Below, one piece after another: positions 46,372-54,996 of a DNA stretch of 64,000 nucleotides (position 1 is its first letter; every line of letters begins with the position of its first letter). Origin of the DNA: Solimonas sp. (GTDB lineage Bacteria; Pseudomonadota; Gammaproteobacteria; Nevskiales; Nevskiaceae); assembly GCA_030149365.1 (NCBI GenBank), contig JASBRP010000002.1, positions 62,001-126,000 on the forward strand. The letters run 5' to 3'. The position numbers and the translations under genes were made by a program. Under the pieces are notes generated by a model. The model was given only the letters and a program-made list of their open reading frames with translations. It was not told where the DNA came from and did no database searches.

Positions 46372-46821
46372 TTACTTGGCGGCGTCCCAGTTGCCGACGT
46401 CGGCCGCGGCGCCTTCACCGCCCGGACGGTTGTCCGCGCCCAGCGAGAAGATGTCGAAGTCGGCGTTCCTGGTACCGGGCGAGACGTACTGGTAGGGGTT
46501 GCCCCAAGGATCCTTCGGCAGCGACTTGATGTAGCCGCCAGAGGGATAGTTGCGCGGCTCGGGCTCGCCCGAAGGCTTGGCCACCAGCGCGTCCAGGCCC
46601 TGCTGCGAGCTCGGGTAGTAGAAGTTGTCGAGCTTGTACATGCTGAGCGAGGACTCCAGCGCGCGGATATCCTGCTGGGCCTTGACCTTACGTGCCTCGT
46701 CCGGCTTGCCCATGATGTTGGGCACCACGAAGGCGGCGAGAATGCCGAGAATGACGACCACCACCATGATTTCGATCAGGGTGAAGCCGCCCTGGCGGCG
46801 CGCGGCGGAAGCTTTGTACAT
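46372..46821 (-). CDS. gspG: Type II secretion system major pseudopilin G
   Basis: A 149-residue major pseudopilin, the main subunit of the piston that pushes exoproteins through the outer-membrane secretin. The N-terminus RRQGGFTLIEIMVVVVILGILAAFVVPNIMG has the Gly cleavage site and Glu+5. DNFYYPSSQQGLDALV, GGYIKSLPKDPWGNPYQYVSPG and the calcium-binding end FDIFSLGADNRPGGEG are family marks. It leads the gspG-H-I-J-K-L-M-N run. gspC, D, E, F and the prepilin peptidase are outside this window. It is divergent from the rhombosortase gene. Confidence 0.96.
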   Translation of the reverse strand: MYKASAARRQGGFTLIEIMVVVVILGILAAFVVPNIMGKPDEARKVKAQQDIRALESSLSMYKLDNFYYPSSQQGLDALVAKPSGEPEPRNYPSGGYIKSLPKDPWGNPYQYVSPGTRNADFDIFSLGADNRPGGEGAAADVGNWDAAK

Positions 46822-46833
46822 GGGGATCGGAAG

Positions 46834-47469
46834 ATGTCTGGAACAGGCCTGGATCGGCCGCAAAAAATGATAGCAGACTCGCTTGTGCGTTCCCGTGAAC
46901 GATGGGCCGTGCCGGCGGCCGTCGCAATGCTGTGCCTGCTGCTGGCCCTGGGAGGCGACCCGGTCTGGCAGCTCCTGGCCTACCAGCGCGACGCCATCCC
47001 GGCAGGCCAATGGTGGAGGCTGCTCAGTGCCAACTTCCTGCACCTGGGCTGGTATCACCTGTTGTTGAACCTGGCGGGGCTGTGGACCCTGGTGCTGCTG
47101 TGCCCCGAGCCAGTGCCGGCCTGGGATTGGCTGCTGCGCCTGCTGGTGCTGGGCCTCGGAGTCACGGTGGGCATCCACTTCTGGGCGCCGCAGTGGCATG
47201 GCTACGTCGGCTTCTCCGGCGTACTCCACGGCCTGTTCCTGCTGGGCCTGCTGCCACAGGCGCTACGGCGCGACCGCATCGCGCTGGCGGGCCTGGCCTG
47301 CCTGGCCGGCAAGCTGGCCTGGGAGGCGTTTTCCGGCGTGCCGATTTCCGATGAACAGGCACTCGGTGGTAGGGTGGCGCAGGAGGCGCATTGGTTCGGC
47401 ATCATCGCCGCCCTGTGTTACGCCGCCGTCGCCGGCCTGCTCCGGCAAGGACAGAAGGCCGCGGGCTGA
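46834..47469 (+). CDS. rrtA: Rhombosortase
   Basis: A 211-residue rhomboid-family membrane protease (200 residues if ATG 46867 is the start). The signatures are ANFLHLGWYHLLLNLAGLW, the serine motif YVGFSGVLHGLF (GxSG), and the histidine in EAHWFGIIAAL. This spacing fits rhombosortases, which cut GlyGly-CTERM proteins after or during type II secretion. Its position head to head with gspG (12 bases between starts) supports a joint role. The number of substrates in this genome cannot be seen here. It precedes fabD, where plsX-fabH usually stand. Confidence 0.85.
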   Translation: MSGTGLDRPQKMIADSLVRSRERWAVPAAVAMLCLLLALGGDPVWQLLAYQRDAIPAGQWWRLLSANFLHLGWYHLLLNLAGLWTLVLLCPEPVPAWDWLLRLLVLGLGVTVGIHFWAPQWHGYVGFSGVLHGLFLLGLLPQALRRDRIALAGLACLAGKLAWEAFSGVPISDEQALGGRVAQEAHWFGIIAALCYAAVAGLLRQGQKAAG

Positions 47470-47515
47470 AGCGCCGCGGTGGTTTTCAACTCCAGAAGAG
47501 CAAACTCCCCCAATC

Positions 47516-48475
47516 ATGCAATACGCAATCGTTTTCCCCGGCCAGGGCTCCCAGGCCGTGGGCATGCTGTCGGGCCACACCGACCCGGTGGTCGCTGAAA
47601 CCTACGCCGAAGCCTCCGCCGTGCTCGGCTGGGACCTGGCCGCTTTGGTGGCCAACGGGCCGGTCGAAGAGCTGAACCGCACCGAGCGCGCCCAGCCGGC
47701 GCTGCTGGCGGCGGGCATCGCCGCCTGGCGCCTGTGGCAGAAGCAGGGCCTGCCGGCCCCGGCCGCGCTGGCCGGCCACAGCCTGGGCGAGTACAGCGCC
47801 CTGGTGGCTGCCGGCAGCCTGGACTTTGCCGACGCGCTGAAGCTGGTGGAGCTGCGTGGCCAGCTGATGCAGGCGGCCGTGCCGGCCGGCACCGGCGGCA
47901 TGATGGCGATCCTGGGCCTGGAAGACGAGCAGGTAGAGGCAGTGTGCAAGGCCTATCCGGGTTCCGAGGTGCTGGAGCCGGTCAACTACAACTCGCCGGG
48001 CCAGGTGGTGGTGGCGGGTGAGAAGGCCGCCCTGGACTGGCTGGCGGCCAATGCCAAGGCCCATGGCATCAAGCGCGCGCTGCCATTGCCGGTGTCGGTG
48101 CCCTCACACTGCTCGCTGATGCGCGGCGCCGCGGAAAAGCTGGCGGAAAAGCTGGCCACCATCACGGTCCGTACGCCCTCGATTCCCGTGTTTCACAATT
48201 TTGACGCGCAGACCCGTCAGGATGCGGCAGCGATCCGTGAAGCACTTAAAGTACAGTTGTACTGTCCGGTGCGCTGGACCCAGACCATCCGGGGCCTTTC
48301 GGGCCTGGGAATCGGGGTCTTTGTCGAGTGCGGCCCGGGCGAGGTCCTGGCCGGCCTGAGCAAGCGCATTGGCAAGGAGCTTGCGGCCGCTTCGCTGTCC
48401 GAGCCGGCGGGGCTGGAAAAGGCCCGCGGGCTGGTCGCCGGCGAGGCAGCGGTTTGCAGCCCGTCTGCTGCTTGA
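47516..48475 (+). CDS. fabD: Malonyl-CoA:ACP transacylase
   Basis: A 319-residue enzyme that moves malonyl groups from CoA to AcpP to start and feed fatty-acid synthesis. The N-terminus MQYAIVFPGQGSQAVGML and the active-site GHSLGEYSALVAAG (Ser89) are diagnostic. VPSHCSLM holds the catalytic His, and FVECGPGEVLAGL ends the domain. The ATG at 47516 is preceded by a weak ribosome site. fabG follows after 77 AT-rich bases. The usual upstream fabH and plsX are missing. Confidence 0.96.
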   Translation: MQYAIVFPGQGSQAVGMLSGHTDPVVAETYAEASAVLGWDLAALVANGPVEELNRTERAQPALLAAGIAAWRLWQKQGLPAPAALAGHSLGEYSALVAAGSLDFADALKLVELRGQLMQAAVPAGTGGMMAILGLEDEQVEAVCKAYPGSEVLEPVNYNSPGQVVVAGEKAALDWLAANAKAHGIKRALPLPVSVPSHCSLMRGAAEKLAEKLATITVRTPSIPVFHNFDAQTRQDAAAIREALKVQLYCPVRWTQTIRGLSGLGIGVFVECGPGEVLAGLSKRIGKELAAASLSEPAGLEKARGLVAGEAAVCSPSAA

Positions 48476-48552
48476 TATATGATGCAAGTCATTGATCATA
48501 TTAATAAAATAAACAGTCGTTCACGGATGAGCGGGTTTTGGGAGTCAGGATC

Positions 48553-49278
48553 ATGAAGTTGCAGGGCGAAACCGTCCTGGTCACCGGTGCCAGTCGCGGC
48601 ATCGGCAAGGCCATTGCCGAACGGCTCGCGGCCGAAGGCGCCAAGGTCACCGGAACGGCCACCAGCGCCGCCGGTGCCGAGGCCATCCAGGCCTGGCTGG
48701 GTCCGCTGGGCGGGCAGGGCAAGGTGCTGGACGTGCGCGATGCCGCCGCCTGCGATGCATTGATCGCCGAGCTGGGCCCGGTGTCGGTGCTGGTCAACAA
48801 CGCCGGCGTGACCCGCGATACCCTGCTGCTGCGCATGAAGAACGAAGACTGGGCGGACGTCCTCGAGACTGACCTCAGCTCGGTCTTCCGCCTGTCCCGC
48901 GCGGTGCTGCGCGGCATGATGAAGGCCCGCCATGGCCGCATCATCAGCGTCGGTTCCGTGGTGGGCACCATGGGCAATGCCGGCCAGGCCAACTACGCCG
49001 CCGCCAAGGCCGGCCTGATCGGATTCTCCAAGTCGCTGGCCCGCGAGATCGGCTCGCGCGGCATCACGGTCAACGTGGTGGCGCCCGGATTCATCGACAC
49101 CGACATGACGCAGAAGCTGGGGGAAGATGCGCGCACGGCGCTGCAGAACCAGATTCCGCTCGATCGACTCGGCAAACCGGAAGATATCGCTGCGGCGGTC
49201 GCTTTCCTGGCCTCTAAGGATGCTGGTTACATCACCGGCGAAACCCTGCACGTGAATGGTGGAATGCTGATGGCCTGA
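48553..49278 (+). CDS. fabG: 3-oxoacyl-ACP reductase FabG
   Basis: A 241-residue short-chain dehydrogenase that reduces 3-oxoacyl-ACP with NADPH. It has TGASRGIGKAIAERL for cofactor, NNAGVTRD, the Ser-Tyr-Lys catalytic triad in ISVGSVVG and YAAAKAG, and the C-terminal GYITGETLHVNGGMLM. The ATG at 48553 follows AGGA. It lies in the conserved order fabD-fabG-acpP-fabF. Length is normal (244 in E. coli). Confidence 0.96.
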   Translation: MKLQGETVLVTGASRGIGKAIAERLAAEGAKVTGTATSAAGAEAIQAWLGPLGGQGKVLDVRDAAACDALIAELGPVSVLVNNAGVTRDTLLLRMKNEDWADVLETDLSSVFRLSRAVLRGMMKARHGRIISVGSVVGTMGNAGQANYAAAKAGLIGFSKSLAREIGSRGITVNVVAPGFIDTDMTQKLGEDARTALQNQIPLDRLGKPEDIAAAVAFLASKDAGYITGETLHVNGGMLMA

Positions 49279-49340
49279 CACGGGCTTTTATGCAAAGTCA
49301 ACTGGCTTTGCAGGCTTGTGTTTTTGCCGCAACGCACCAC

Positions 49341-49346
49341 TACAAT
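49341..49346 (+). promoter_or_regulatory. Possible -10 element of an acpP promoter
   Basis: TACAAT at 49341-49346 lies 41 bases before acpP in a 109-base gap. Acyl carrier protein needs very high expression, so an extra promoter here is plausible. The -35 box (TTGTGT or TTGCCG nearby) is poorly spaced. GCAAAG/CTTTGC at 49292-49311 forms a small hairpin just after fabG. Confidence 0.3.
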
Positions 49347-49387
49347 ACGCCGTCTCTCAAACAAACAGATTTACCCAGGAGTGATGC

Positions 49388-49630
49388 ATGAGCACGTTGG
49401 ATGAGAAAGTAAAGAAGATCATCGCTGAGCAGCTTTCGGTCAGCGAAGATCAGATCACCCCCACCGCTTCCTTCGTCGAGGACCTGGGCGCCGACTCGCT
49501 GGACACGGTCGAGCTGGTGATGGCGCTGGAAGAAGAGTTCGAAATCGACATCCCGGACGAAGAAGCCGAGAAGATCGTCACCTTCCAGGACGTGCTGAAC
49601 TACATCAAGGCCCACACCCAGCAGGGTTGA
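49388..49630 (+). CDS. acpP: Acyl carrier protein
   Basis: An 80-residue acidic four-helix protein that carries growing acyl chains. The phosphopantetheine site is Ser37 in [12 protein letters not shown]. The sequence [23 protein letters not shown] and [23 protein letters not shown] is nearly that of other gammaproteobacterial ACPs. AGGAG precedes the ATG. It lies between fabG and fabF. Confidence 0.98.
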   Translation: MSTLDEKVKKIIAEQLSVSEDQITPTASFVEDLGADSLDTVELVMALEEEFEIDIPDEEAEKIVTFQDVLNYIKAHTQQG

Positions 49631-49679
49631 TGGCGCCGGGTACACCCCGCAAAAGAAATCCCCAAGCAGGAATCACTCT

Positions 49680-50921
49680 ATGAGCCGCAGACGCGTCGTC
49701 GTCACCGGCCTGGGCATTGTTTCGCCCGTCGGCAATACGATTGATAGCGCATGGGAAGCGATCCTGGCCGGAAGGTCAGGCATCGGTCCCATCGAGTACT
49801 ACGACGTGTCGGCTTATACGACCCGCTTCGGGGGCATGATCAAGGACTTCCGGGCCGAGGACTTCCTCGGCCCGAAAGAAGTCCGGCGCACCGATCCCTT
49901 CATCCACTACGGTGTCGCTGCCGCCAAGCAGGCGGTCAAGGATTCCGGGCTGGAGATCACGGACGCCAACCGCGAGCGCATTGGCATCTGCATCGGCTCG
50001 GGCATCGGCGGCATCGGTGCCATCGAGAGCGAATGCGGCGTACTGCACAAGTCCGGCCCCAAGCGCGTCTCGCCCTTCTTCGTTCCCTCGTCGATCATCA
50101 ACATGATCTCGGGGCATGTTTCCATCGACCTCGGCATCACCGGGCCGAACCTCGCCACGGTCACTGCCTGCACCACGGCGACCCATGCGATCGGCGTCGG
50201 CGCCCGCCTGATTCAGGCTGGCGATGCCGATGTCTTCATCGTCGGTGCCGGCGAAGCCGGTTCCGCACCCGCAGGCCTGGCCGGCTTCTGCCAGGCCCGC
50301 GCACTGTCCACCCGTAATGACGATCCGACCCGCGCCAGCCGGCCCTGGGACAAGGATCGCGACGGCTTCGTGCTCGGCGATGGCGCCGGCGTGCTGGTCC
50401 TGGAGGACCTGGAGCACGCCAAGGCCCGCGGCGCGAAGATCTATGCCGAGTTCATCGGCTTCGGCATGTCGGGCGACGCCTTCCACATCACGCTGCCGCC
50501 GGAAGACGGCAACGGCGCACGCCGCTGCATGCAGGCCTGCCTGCGCAATGCCGGCCTGAATCCGGAAGACGTGCAGTACGTCAACGCCCACGGCACCTCG
50601 ACCCCGGCCGGCGATATCGCCGAGACCCTGGCGGTGAAGGGCGCCTTTGGCGATTACGCCTACAAGCTGGCCGTGTCGTCGACCAAGTCGATGACCGGGC
50701 ACCTGCTGGGCGCCGCCGGTGGCGTCGAGGCGATCTTCAGCGTGCTGGCCCTGCGCGACCAGGTCATTCCGCCGACGATCAACCTCGAGAATCCCAGCGA
50801 GGGTTGCGACCTGGACTACGTGCCGCACACGGCACGCCAGGCCAAGCTGGAGGTGGTGATGTCCAACTCCTTCGGCTTCGGCGGCACCAACGGCACGGTG
50901 GCCTTCAAGCGCTTTTCCTGA
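49680..50921 (+). CDS. fabF: 3-oxoacyl-ACP synthase II (FabF)
   Basis: A 413-residue condensing enzyme that elongates acyl-ACP. The catalytic cysteine is in [15 protein letters not shown], and the two histidines in [12 protein letters not shown] and [14 protein letters not shown]. The N-terminus [21 protein letters not shown] and ending [18 protein letters not shown] are standard. It starts 49 bases after acpP. Length is normal. Confidence 0.97.
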   Translation: MSRRRVVVTGLGIVSPVGNTIDSAWEAILAGRSGIGPIEYYDVSAYTTRFGGMIKDFRAEDFLGPKEVRRTDPFIHYGVAAAKQAVKDSGLEITDANRERIGICIGSGIGGIGAIESECGVLHKSGPKRVSPFFVPSSIINMISGHVSIDLGITGPNLATVTACTTATHAIGVGARLIQAGDADVFIVGAGEAGSAPAGLAGFCQARALSTRNDDPTRASRPWDKDRDGFVLGDGAGVLVLEDLEHAKARGAKIYAEFIGFGMSGDAFHITLPPEDGNGARRCMQACLRNAGLNPEDVQYVNAHGTSTPAGDIAETLAVKGAFGDYAYKLAVSSTKSMTGHLLGAAGGVEAIFSVLALRDQVIPPTINLENPSEGCDLDYVPHTARQAKLEVVMSNSFGFGGTNGTVAFKRFS

Positions 50922-50970
50922 AAAGCGCCGGGGCGGGTTCTGAGAGGGTCACTCGCGATACACTCCGCGC

Positions 50971-52299
50971 ATGAGTTTGCGCGCTGAAATCGCTGGTTCC
51001 ATTGATCTTTTCGAAGTGCACCGGCAGGCGCCGGAGCGCTATCCCTTCCTGCTGCAAAGCGTTGCCGGGCATCCCCAGTCCGGCCGCTACGACATCCTCT
51101 TCGCGTTTCCGGGCCGCAGTCTCTCCGCGCATGCCTCCGAGGGCCGGGATTTCTTCGGTGAACTGTCACAGGCCATCGGCGAAGAAGCCCGGGCGCCCAC
51201 CGCGCCGGACCTGCCGTTCTGCGGCGGTTGGTTCCTGCTGCTGGGCTACGAGGCCGCCCGCTTCGTCGAACCCAGCCTGCGCTTGCCGGCCTCTCCGCAT
51301 GGCCTACCAGACGCGCTGGCGGTGCGCTGCAGCGCCGCGGTCATCCACGATCGCGAGCGCGGGGTCACGACCCTGCTGGCCGAAAGCGATCCGTCGCAAT
51401 TCAAGCAGTTGCGGCAGGATGTGGATAAGTACTTTAACAATGATCAGCAAGTATTTGATTCAACGATAATATCGTCTGTGGAAGAAGATTCGGACGAGCG
51501 CTACCTCGCCGGTGTCCGGCAGATCCTGGAATACCTGCGGGCCGGGGACATCTTCCAGGCCAACCTGTCCCGCGCCTGGCGGGCACGCCTAGCACCTGGA
51601 CGTAGCTACCTGGACGTGTACCAGGGCCTGCGGCGGCGCAATCCAGCCCCCTTCGCCGGCCTGGCCTGTTGGGGCGGCAGCGCGGTGCTCAGCTCCTCGC
51701 CGGAGCGCCTGGTGCAGATCGACGAAGGCTGGGCCCAGACCCGCCCGATCGCCGGCACGCGCCCGCGCAGCGCCTCGGCGGCCGAGGATGAGCAACTCAA
51801 GCGCGGGCTGATCGGCAATCTCAAGGAGCGCGCCGAGCACGTGATGCTGATCGACCTCGAGCGCAATGACCTGGGCCGCGTCTGCGAGCCCGGCAGCGTC
51901 GAGGTCAGCGAGCTGATGACCATCGAGAGCTACGCCCACGTGCATCACATCGTCTCCAATGTGCGGGGTCGCTTGCGTGCGGGGCTGGGCCCGGCGGAGG
52001 TGCTGCGTGCGGTGTTCCCGGGCGGGACCATCACTGGCTGCCCCAAAGTGCGGGCCATCGAGGTCATCGCGGAACTGGAAGGAGTCGGCCGTGGGCCCTA
52101 CACCGGCGCGATGGGCTATCTCTCGCACGGTGGCCGGCTGGATACCAACATCCTGATCCGCAGCCTGGTCTGCGAGGGCGATCGTGTCAGCTTCCGCACC
52201 GGTGCCGGTATCGTCGCGGACTCCAGGCCGGAGGCGGAGCTGGCCGAAACGCGCGCGAAGGCGCGGGGCCTGTTGCTGGCCCTGGGGGCTGACGCTTGA
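50971..52299 (+). CDS. pabB: Aminodeoxychorismate synthase component I (PabB-type)
   Basis: A 442-residue chorismate-using enzyme that aminates chorismate to aminodeoxychorismate with PabA. The core has YLAGVRQILEYLRAGDIFQANLSR, SSSPERLVQ, LIDLERNDLGRV and the PGGTITGCPKVRAIEVIAELEG signature. At the catalytic loop it reads RPIAGTRPR with Ala261, where well-studied PabB has Lys (PIKGT) and anthranilate synthases have Ala. The adjacent pabC and lack of trp genes favour PabB. It is 49 bases after fabF and its stop overlaps the pabC start. Confidence 0.88.
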   Translation: MSLRAEIAGSIDLFEVHRQAPERYPFLLQSVAGHPQSGRYDILFAFPGRSLSAHASEGRDFFGELSQAIGEEARAPTAPDLPFCGGWFLLLGYEAARFVEPSLRLPASPHGLPDALAVRCSAAVIHDRERGVTTLLAESDPSQFKQLRQDVDKYFNNDQQVFDSTIISSVEEDSDERYLAGVRQILEYLRAGDIFQANLSRAWRARLAPGRSYLDVYQGLRRRNPAPFAGLACWGGSAVLSSSPERLVQIDEGWAQTRPIAGTRPRSASAAEDEQLKRGLIGNLKERAEHVMLIDLERNDLGRVCEPGSVEVSELMTIESYAHVHHIVSNVRGRLRAGLGPAEVLRAVFPGGTITGCPKVRAIEVIAELEGVGRGPYTGAMGYLSHGGRLDTNILIRSLVCEGDRVSFRTGAGIVADSRPEAELAETRAKARGLLLALGADA

Positions 52300-53123
52300 A
52301 CGCTCTTTTCAACGGGGCCGCCTGCAACAGCGAGCTGGCATCGTCGCGCGGCCTGCATTACGGCGACGGCGTGTTTCGCACCATGCTGCTGTGGCAGGGC
52401 GCGGTGCCGGACCTGCGGCGCCAGCTCGACGTGCTGGAGCGTGACGCTGCCCGCCTGGAGCTGCTGCCGCCGCCACGTGCGCTGCTGGAGGCGGAGATCG
52501 CTTCGCTCTGTGCCCGCGAGGCAGCCGGGGTGATCAAGCTGATCCTCAGCCGGCGCGCCGGTGGGCGGGGCTACCGCTCCGAGGGCGACGAGTGCGACCG
52601 CCTGCTGTTACGGCTGCCGGCCCCACGGTATCCCGAGGCCTGCTGGGAGCAGGGCATCCGCTGCGCCATGAGCCGTGTGTCGCTGGGCGACCAGCCGCTG
52701 CTGGCGGGGATCAAGCACCTGAACCGCCTGGAGCAGGTCCTGGCCAGTCGCCACTGGCCGGAAGATGCTGAAGAGCTGTTCGTATGCGATGCTCGGGGGC
52801 TGGTGGTCGCCGGCACCCGCAGCAACCTGTTCCGGGTGGCGGAGGGACGCCTCTGGACCTCGGCGCTGGAGCGCTGCGGCATCCGCGGCATGATGCGCGA
52901 CAAGATCCTGGAACTGGCCGAGCAACTGCAGATTCCCGTGCACTTCGACGACCCGACTCCGGACCTGCTGCGGCAGGCCGATGAAATCTTCGTCAGCAAC
53001 AGCCTGATCGGCCTGTGGCCGGTGCGGGAGTTCGATGGCACCGCATTGGCCGCGCCAGGCCCGTTGACGCGGCGACTGGCCATGGCCCTGAATCATCCGA
53101 GGCTGGAGCCTATCCGTGAGTAA
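52296..53123 (+). CDS. pabC: Aminodeoxychorismate lyase
   Basis: A 275-residue PLP enzyme of the class IV transaminase fold. It turns aminodeoxychorismate into p-aminobenzoate, for folate, and pyruvate. The start is TTG in a TTGA overlap with pabB. SRGLHYGDGVFRTML, the PLP lysine in LAGIKHLNRLEQVLA, and VVAGTRSNLFRV are typical. The last codons and the stop (53121-53123) lie within the left arm of the large inverted repeat at 53105-53372. pabC-mltG-tmk-holB is a conserved order. Confidence 0.93.
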   Translation: MNALFNGAACNSELASSRGLHYGDGVFRTMLLWQGAVPDLRRQLDVLERDAARLELLPPPRALLEAEIASLCAREAAGVIKLILSRRAGGRGYRSEGDECDRLLLRLPAPRYPEACWEQGIRCAMSRVSLGDQPLLAGIKHLNRLEQVLASRHWPEDAEELFVCDARGLVVAGTRSNLFRVAEGRLWTSALERCGIRGMMRDKILELAEQLQIPVHFDDPTPDLLRQADEIFVSNSLIGLWPVREFDGTALAAPGPLTRRLAMALNHPRLEPIRE

Positions 53124-53372
53124 AACACGCACGCGTTGCTGCCAGAAATCGCGCCAGGCAAGTCGGCCGATGCGCGGTTTGGTGGTTCCAAATAAGCAGC
53201 GGTCGGCGCAGCATGGCGCGATTTCTGGCGCAACCCTTCGGGACGGGGCCATTTTTGCACCCCGCAGCCCCTATCGTCCCTTATGTACTCGTGTACACCG
53301 CGGGTCGATAGGGATAGCGGGACACAAAAATGGCACGCCGTCGCGTGCGTGTTTTACTCACGGATAGGCTCC
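53105..53372. repeat. 268-base element with 31-base perfect inverted repeats (MITE-like or invertible)
   Basis: Positions 53105-53135 and 53342-53372 are exact 31-base reverse complements, separated by 206 bases. The interior holds two more hairpins. One is GCCAGAAATCGCGCC/GGCGCGATTTCTGGC (53141-53155 and 53215-53229). The other has arms GCCATTTTTG/CAAAAATGGC (53248-53257 and 53325-53334) with inner CCCTATCG/CGATAGGG (53269-53276 and 53306-53313). The whole can fold as a three-way junction. The left arm contains the pabC stop; the right arm ends 5 bases before mltG. It encodes no convincing protein. It may be a miniature transposable element, an invertible switch or an RNA structure that controls mltG. 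Confidence 0.85.
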
Positions 53373-53377
53373 TGCTG

Positions 53378-54379
53378 ATGCGTACCTTCTTCACGTTGCT
53401 GTTGCTGGCGGTGCTCGGTTCCGGCCTGGTGGGTTGGGATGCCAGCCGCCTGCTGCAGGCACCGCTACCGCTGTCGCAGACCGACTCGCTGGAAGTGCCC
53501 ACCGGCAGCTCGCTGACCACGGTGCTGGCCGGCCTGCAGGCGCGCGGCATCGTGCAGCCGCCGCGCCTGGCCCTGTACCTGCGGCTCTATGCCCGCTTCA
53601 CCGGTGTCTCGGGTCGCATCAAGGCCGGCGAGTATGCGCTGCAGCCGGGCCTGAATCCGCTGGACCTGCTGGCACTGATGGTGGAGGGCAAGACGCGCCT
53701 GCACGACCTGCGCCTCACCGAGGGCTGGACCTTTGCGCAGGCGGTGAAGCTGATGCGCGCGCATCCGGCGATCCGCCAGACGCAGCCGGAGGCCACGTCC
53801 GAGGAACTGATGGCGGCGATCGGCCGCGCCGGCGTGCACCCCGAGGGCCGCCTGTTCCCGGACACCTACCACTTCCCCCGGGGAACCACCGACATCGAGT
53901 TCCTGCGGCGCGCCGCCGACGCCCTGGACAAGGCGCTGGCGCAGGAATGGGAGGCCCGCGAAGCGGACCTGCCTTACGCCACGCCGGAGGAGGCGCTGAC
54001 CATGGCCTCCATCATCGAGAAGGAAACCGGCGCGGCCTTCGAACGTCCGCAGATCGGCGGTGTGTTCGTGCGACGCCTGCGCATCGGCATGCGCCTGCAG
54101 ACCGACCCGACGATCATTTACGGCCTGGGTGCGGCCTTCGACGGCAACCTCCGCCGCGTGGACCTGGTCACCGACAATCCCTACAACAGCTACACCCGCG
54201 ACGGCCTGCCGCCGTCGCCGATCTGCCTGCCGAGCCGGGCTGCGATCAACGCCGCGCTGCACCCGGCGCCGGGCACGTCGATCTACTTCGTGTCCAAGGG
54301 CGACGGTACGCACCAGTTCTCCGATTCGCTGAAGGACCACGAAGCCGCCGTGCGCCGCTACCAGCTGGGCCGTCCATGA
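53378..54379 (+). CDS. mltG: Endolytic murein transglycosylase MltG
   Basis: A 333-residue inner-membrane lytic transglycosylase that cuts nascent glycan strands and helps set their length. An N-terminal membrane anchor (FFTLLLLAVLGSGLVGW) is followed by a LysM-like part (LEVPTGSSLTTVLAGLQARGIV) and the YceG domain. The catalytic Glu214 is in MASIIEKETG. LQTDPTIIYGLG and NTYNSYTR-like NPYNSYTRDGLPPSPI are signatures. The start is ATG 53378; an upstream in-frame start would lie within the inverted repeat. tmk overlaps its end (ATGA). Confidence 0.94.
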   Translation: MRTFFTLLLLAVLGSGLVGWDASRLLQAPLPLSQTDSLEVPTGSSLTTVLAGLQARGIVQPPRLALYLRLYARFTGVSGRIKAGEYALQPGLNPLDLLALMVEGKTRLHDLRLTEGWTFAQAVKLMRAHPAIRQTQPEATSEELMAAIGRAGVHPEGRLFPDTYHFPRGTTDIEFLRRAADALDKALAQEWEAREADLPYATPEEALTMASIIEKETGAAFERPQIGGVFVRRLRIGMRLQTDPTIIYGLGAAFDGNLRRVDLVTDNPYNSYTRDGLPPSPICLPSRAAINAALHPAPGTSIYFVSKGDGTHQFSDSLKDHEAAVRRYQLGRP

Positions 54380-54996
54380 GCGCAGGGCGCTTCATCACGC
54401 TGGAGGGAGGCGAGGGCGCGGGCAAGTCCACGCACGGGGCCTTCATCCGGGACTGGCTGCAGGCGCGCGGCCGCGAGGTGATCCTGACGCGCGAGCCGGG
54501 CGGCTCGCCGCTGGCCGATGAGATCCGCCGCGTGGTGCTGCAGCCCTGGGCCGAGGGTGTGGGCGCCGAGAGCGAGGTGCTGCTGATGTTCGCGGCGCGC
54601 GCGGCCCACCTGAAGGCCACCGTGCTGCCGGCGCTGGCCGCGGGCAAGGACGTGGTCTGCGACCGTTTCATCGACTCCTCCTATGCTTACCAGGGCGCCG
54701 GCAAGGGCCTGGACGAGCGGCATCTCGCAGCACTGGAGACACTGGTACTCGGCGGTTTCCGCCCCGACCTGACCCTGGTCTTCGACCTGCCGCCGGAGCA
54801 GGGCCTGGCGCGGGCGCGCGGGCGTGGCGATGCCAACCGTTTCGAGGATGAGTCCCTGGCCTACATGCAGCGGGTGCGCGAGTGCTTCCTGCGTCGCGCC
54901 GCCGCGGAGCCTCAGCGCTGCCAGGTGATCGACGCGGCGCCGCCGCTGGAGCAGGTGCGCGAATCGCTGCGCGCCGCGCTGGAGGCCCGCCTGTGA
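54376..54996 (+). CDS. tmk: Thymidylate kinase
   Basis: A 206-residue P-loop kinase that makes dTDP from dTMP. It has FITLEGGEGAGKSTH (P-loop), TREPGGSPLADEIR, the DRFIDSSYAYQGAGKGL motif and the lid ARGRGDANRFEDESLAYMQRVRE. Length is typical. The ATG overlaps the mltG stop and its stop overlaps the holB GTG, so the three are translationally coupled. Confidence 0.96.
   Translation: MSAGRFITLEGGEGAGKSTHGAFIRDWLQARGREVILTREPGGSPLADEIRRVVLQPWAEGVGAESEVLLMFAARAAHLKATVLPALAAGKDVVCDRFIDSSYAYQGAGKGLDERHLAALETLVLGGFRPDLTLVFDLPPEQGLARARGRGDANRFEDESLAYMQRVRECFLRRAAAEPQRCQVIDAAPPLEQVRESLRAALEARL

Noticed and set aside
49279-49387. Intrinsic terminator between fabG and acpP
   Set aside because: The GCAAAG/CTTTGC hairpin has only 6 pairs and the T-run is 9 bases away, so it is too weak to call.
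53116-53367. Small protein encoded inside the palindromic element
   Set aside because: The frame lies across the inverted repeats and has no recognisable sequence. Palindromic DNA gives such frames by chance.
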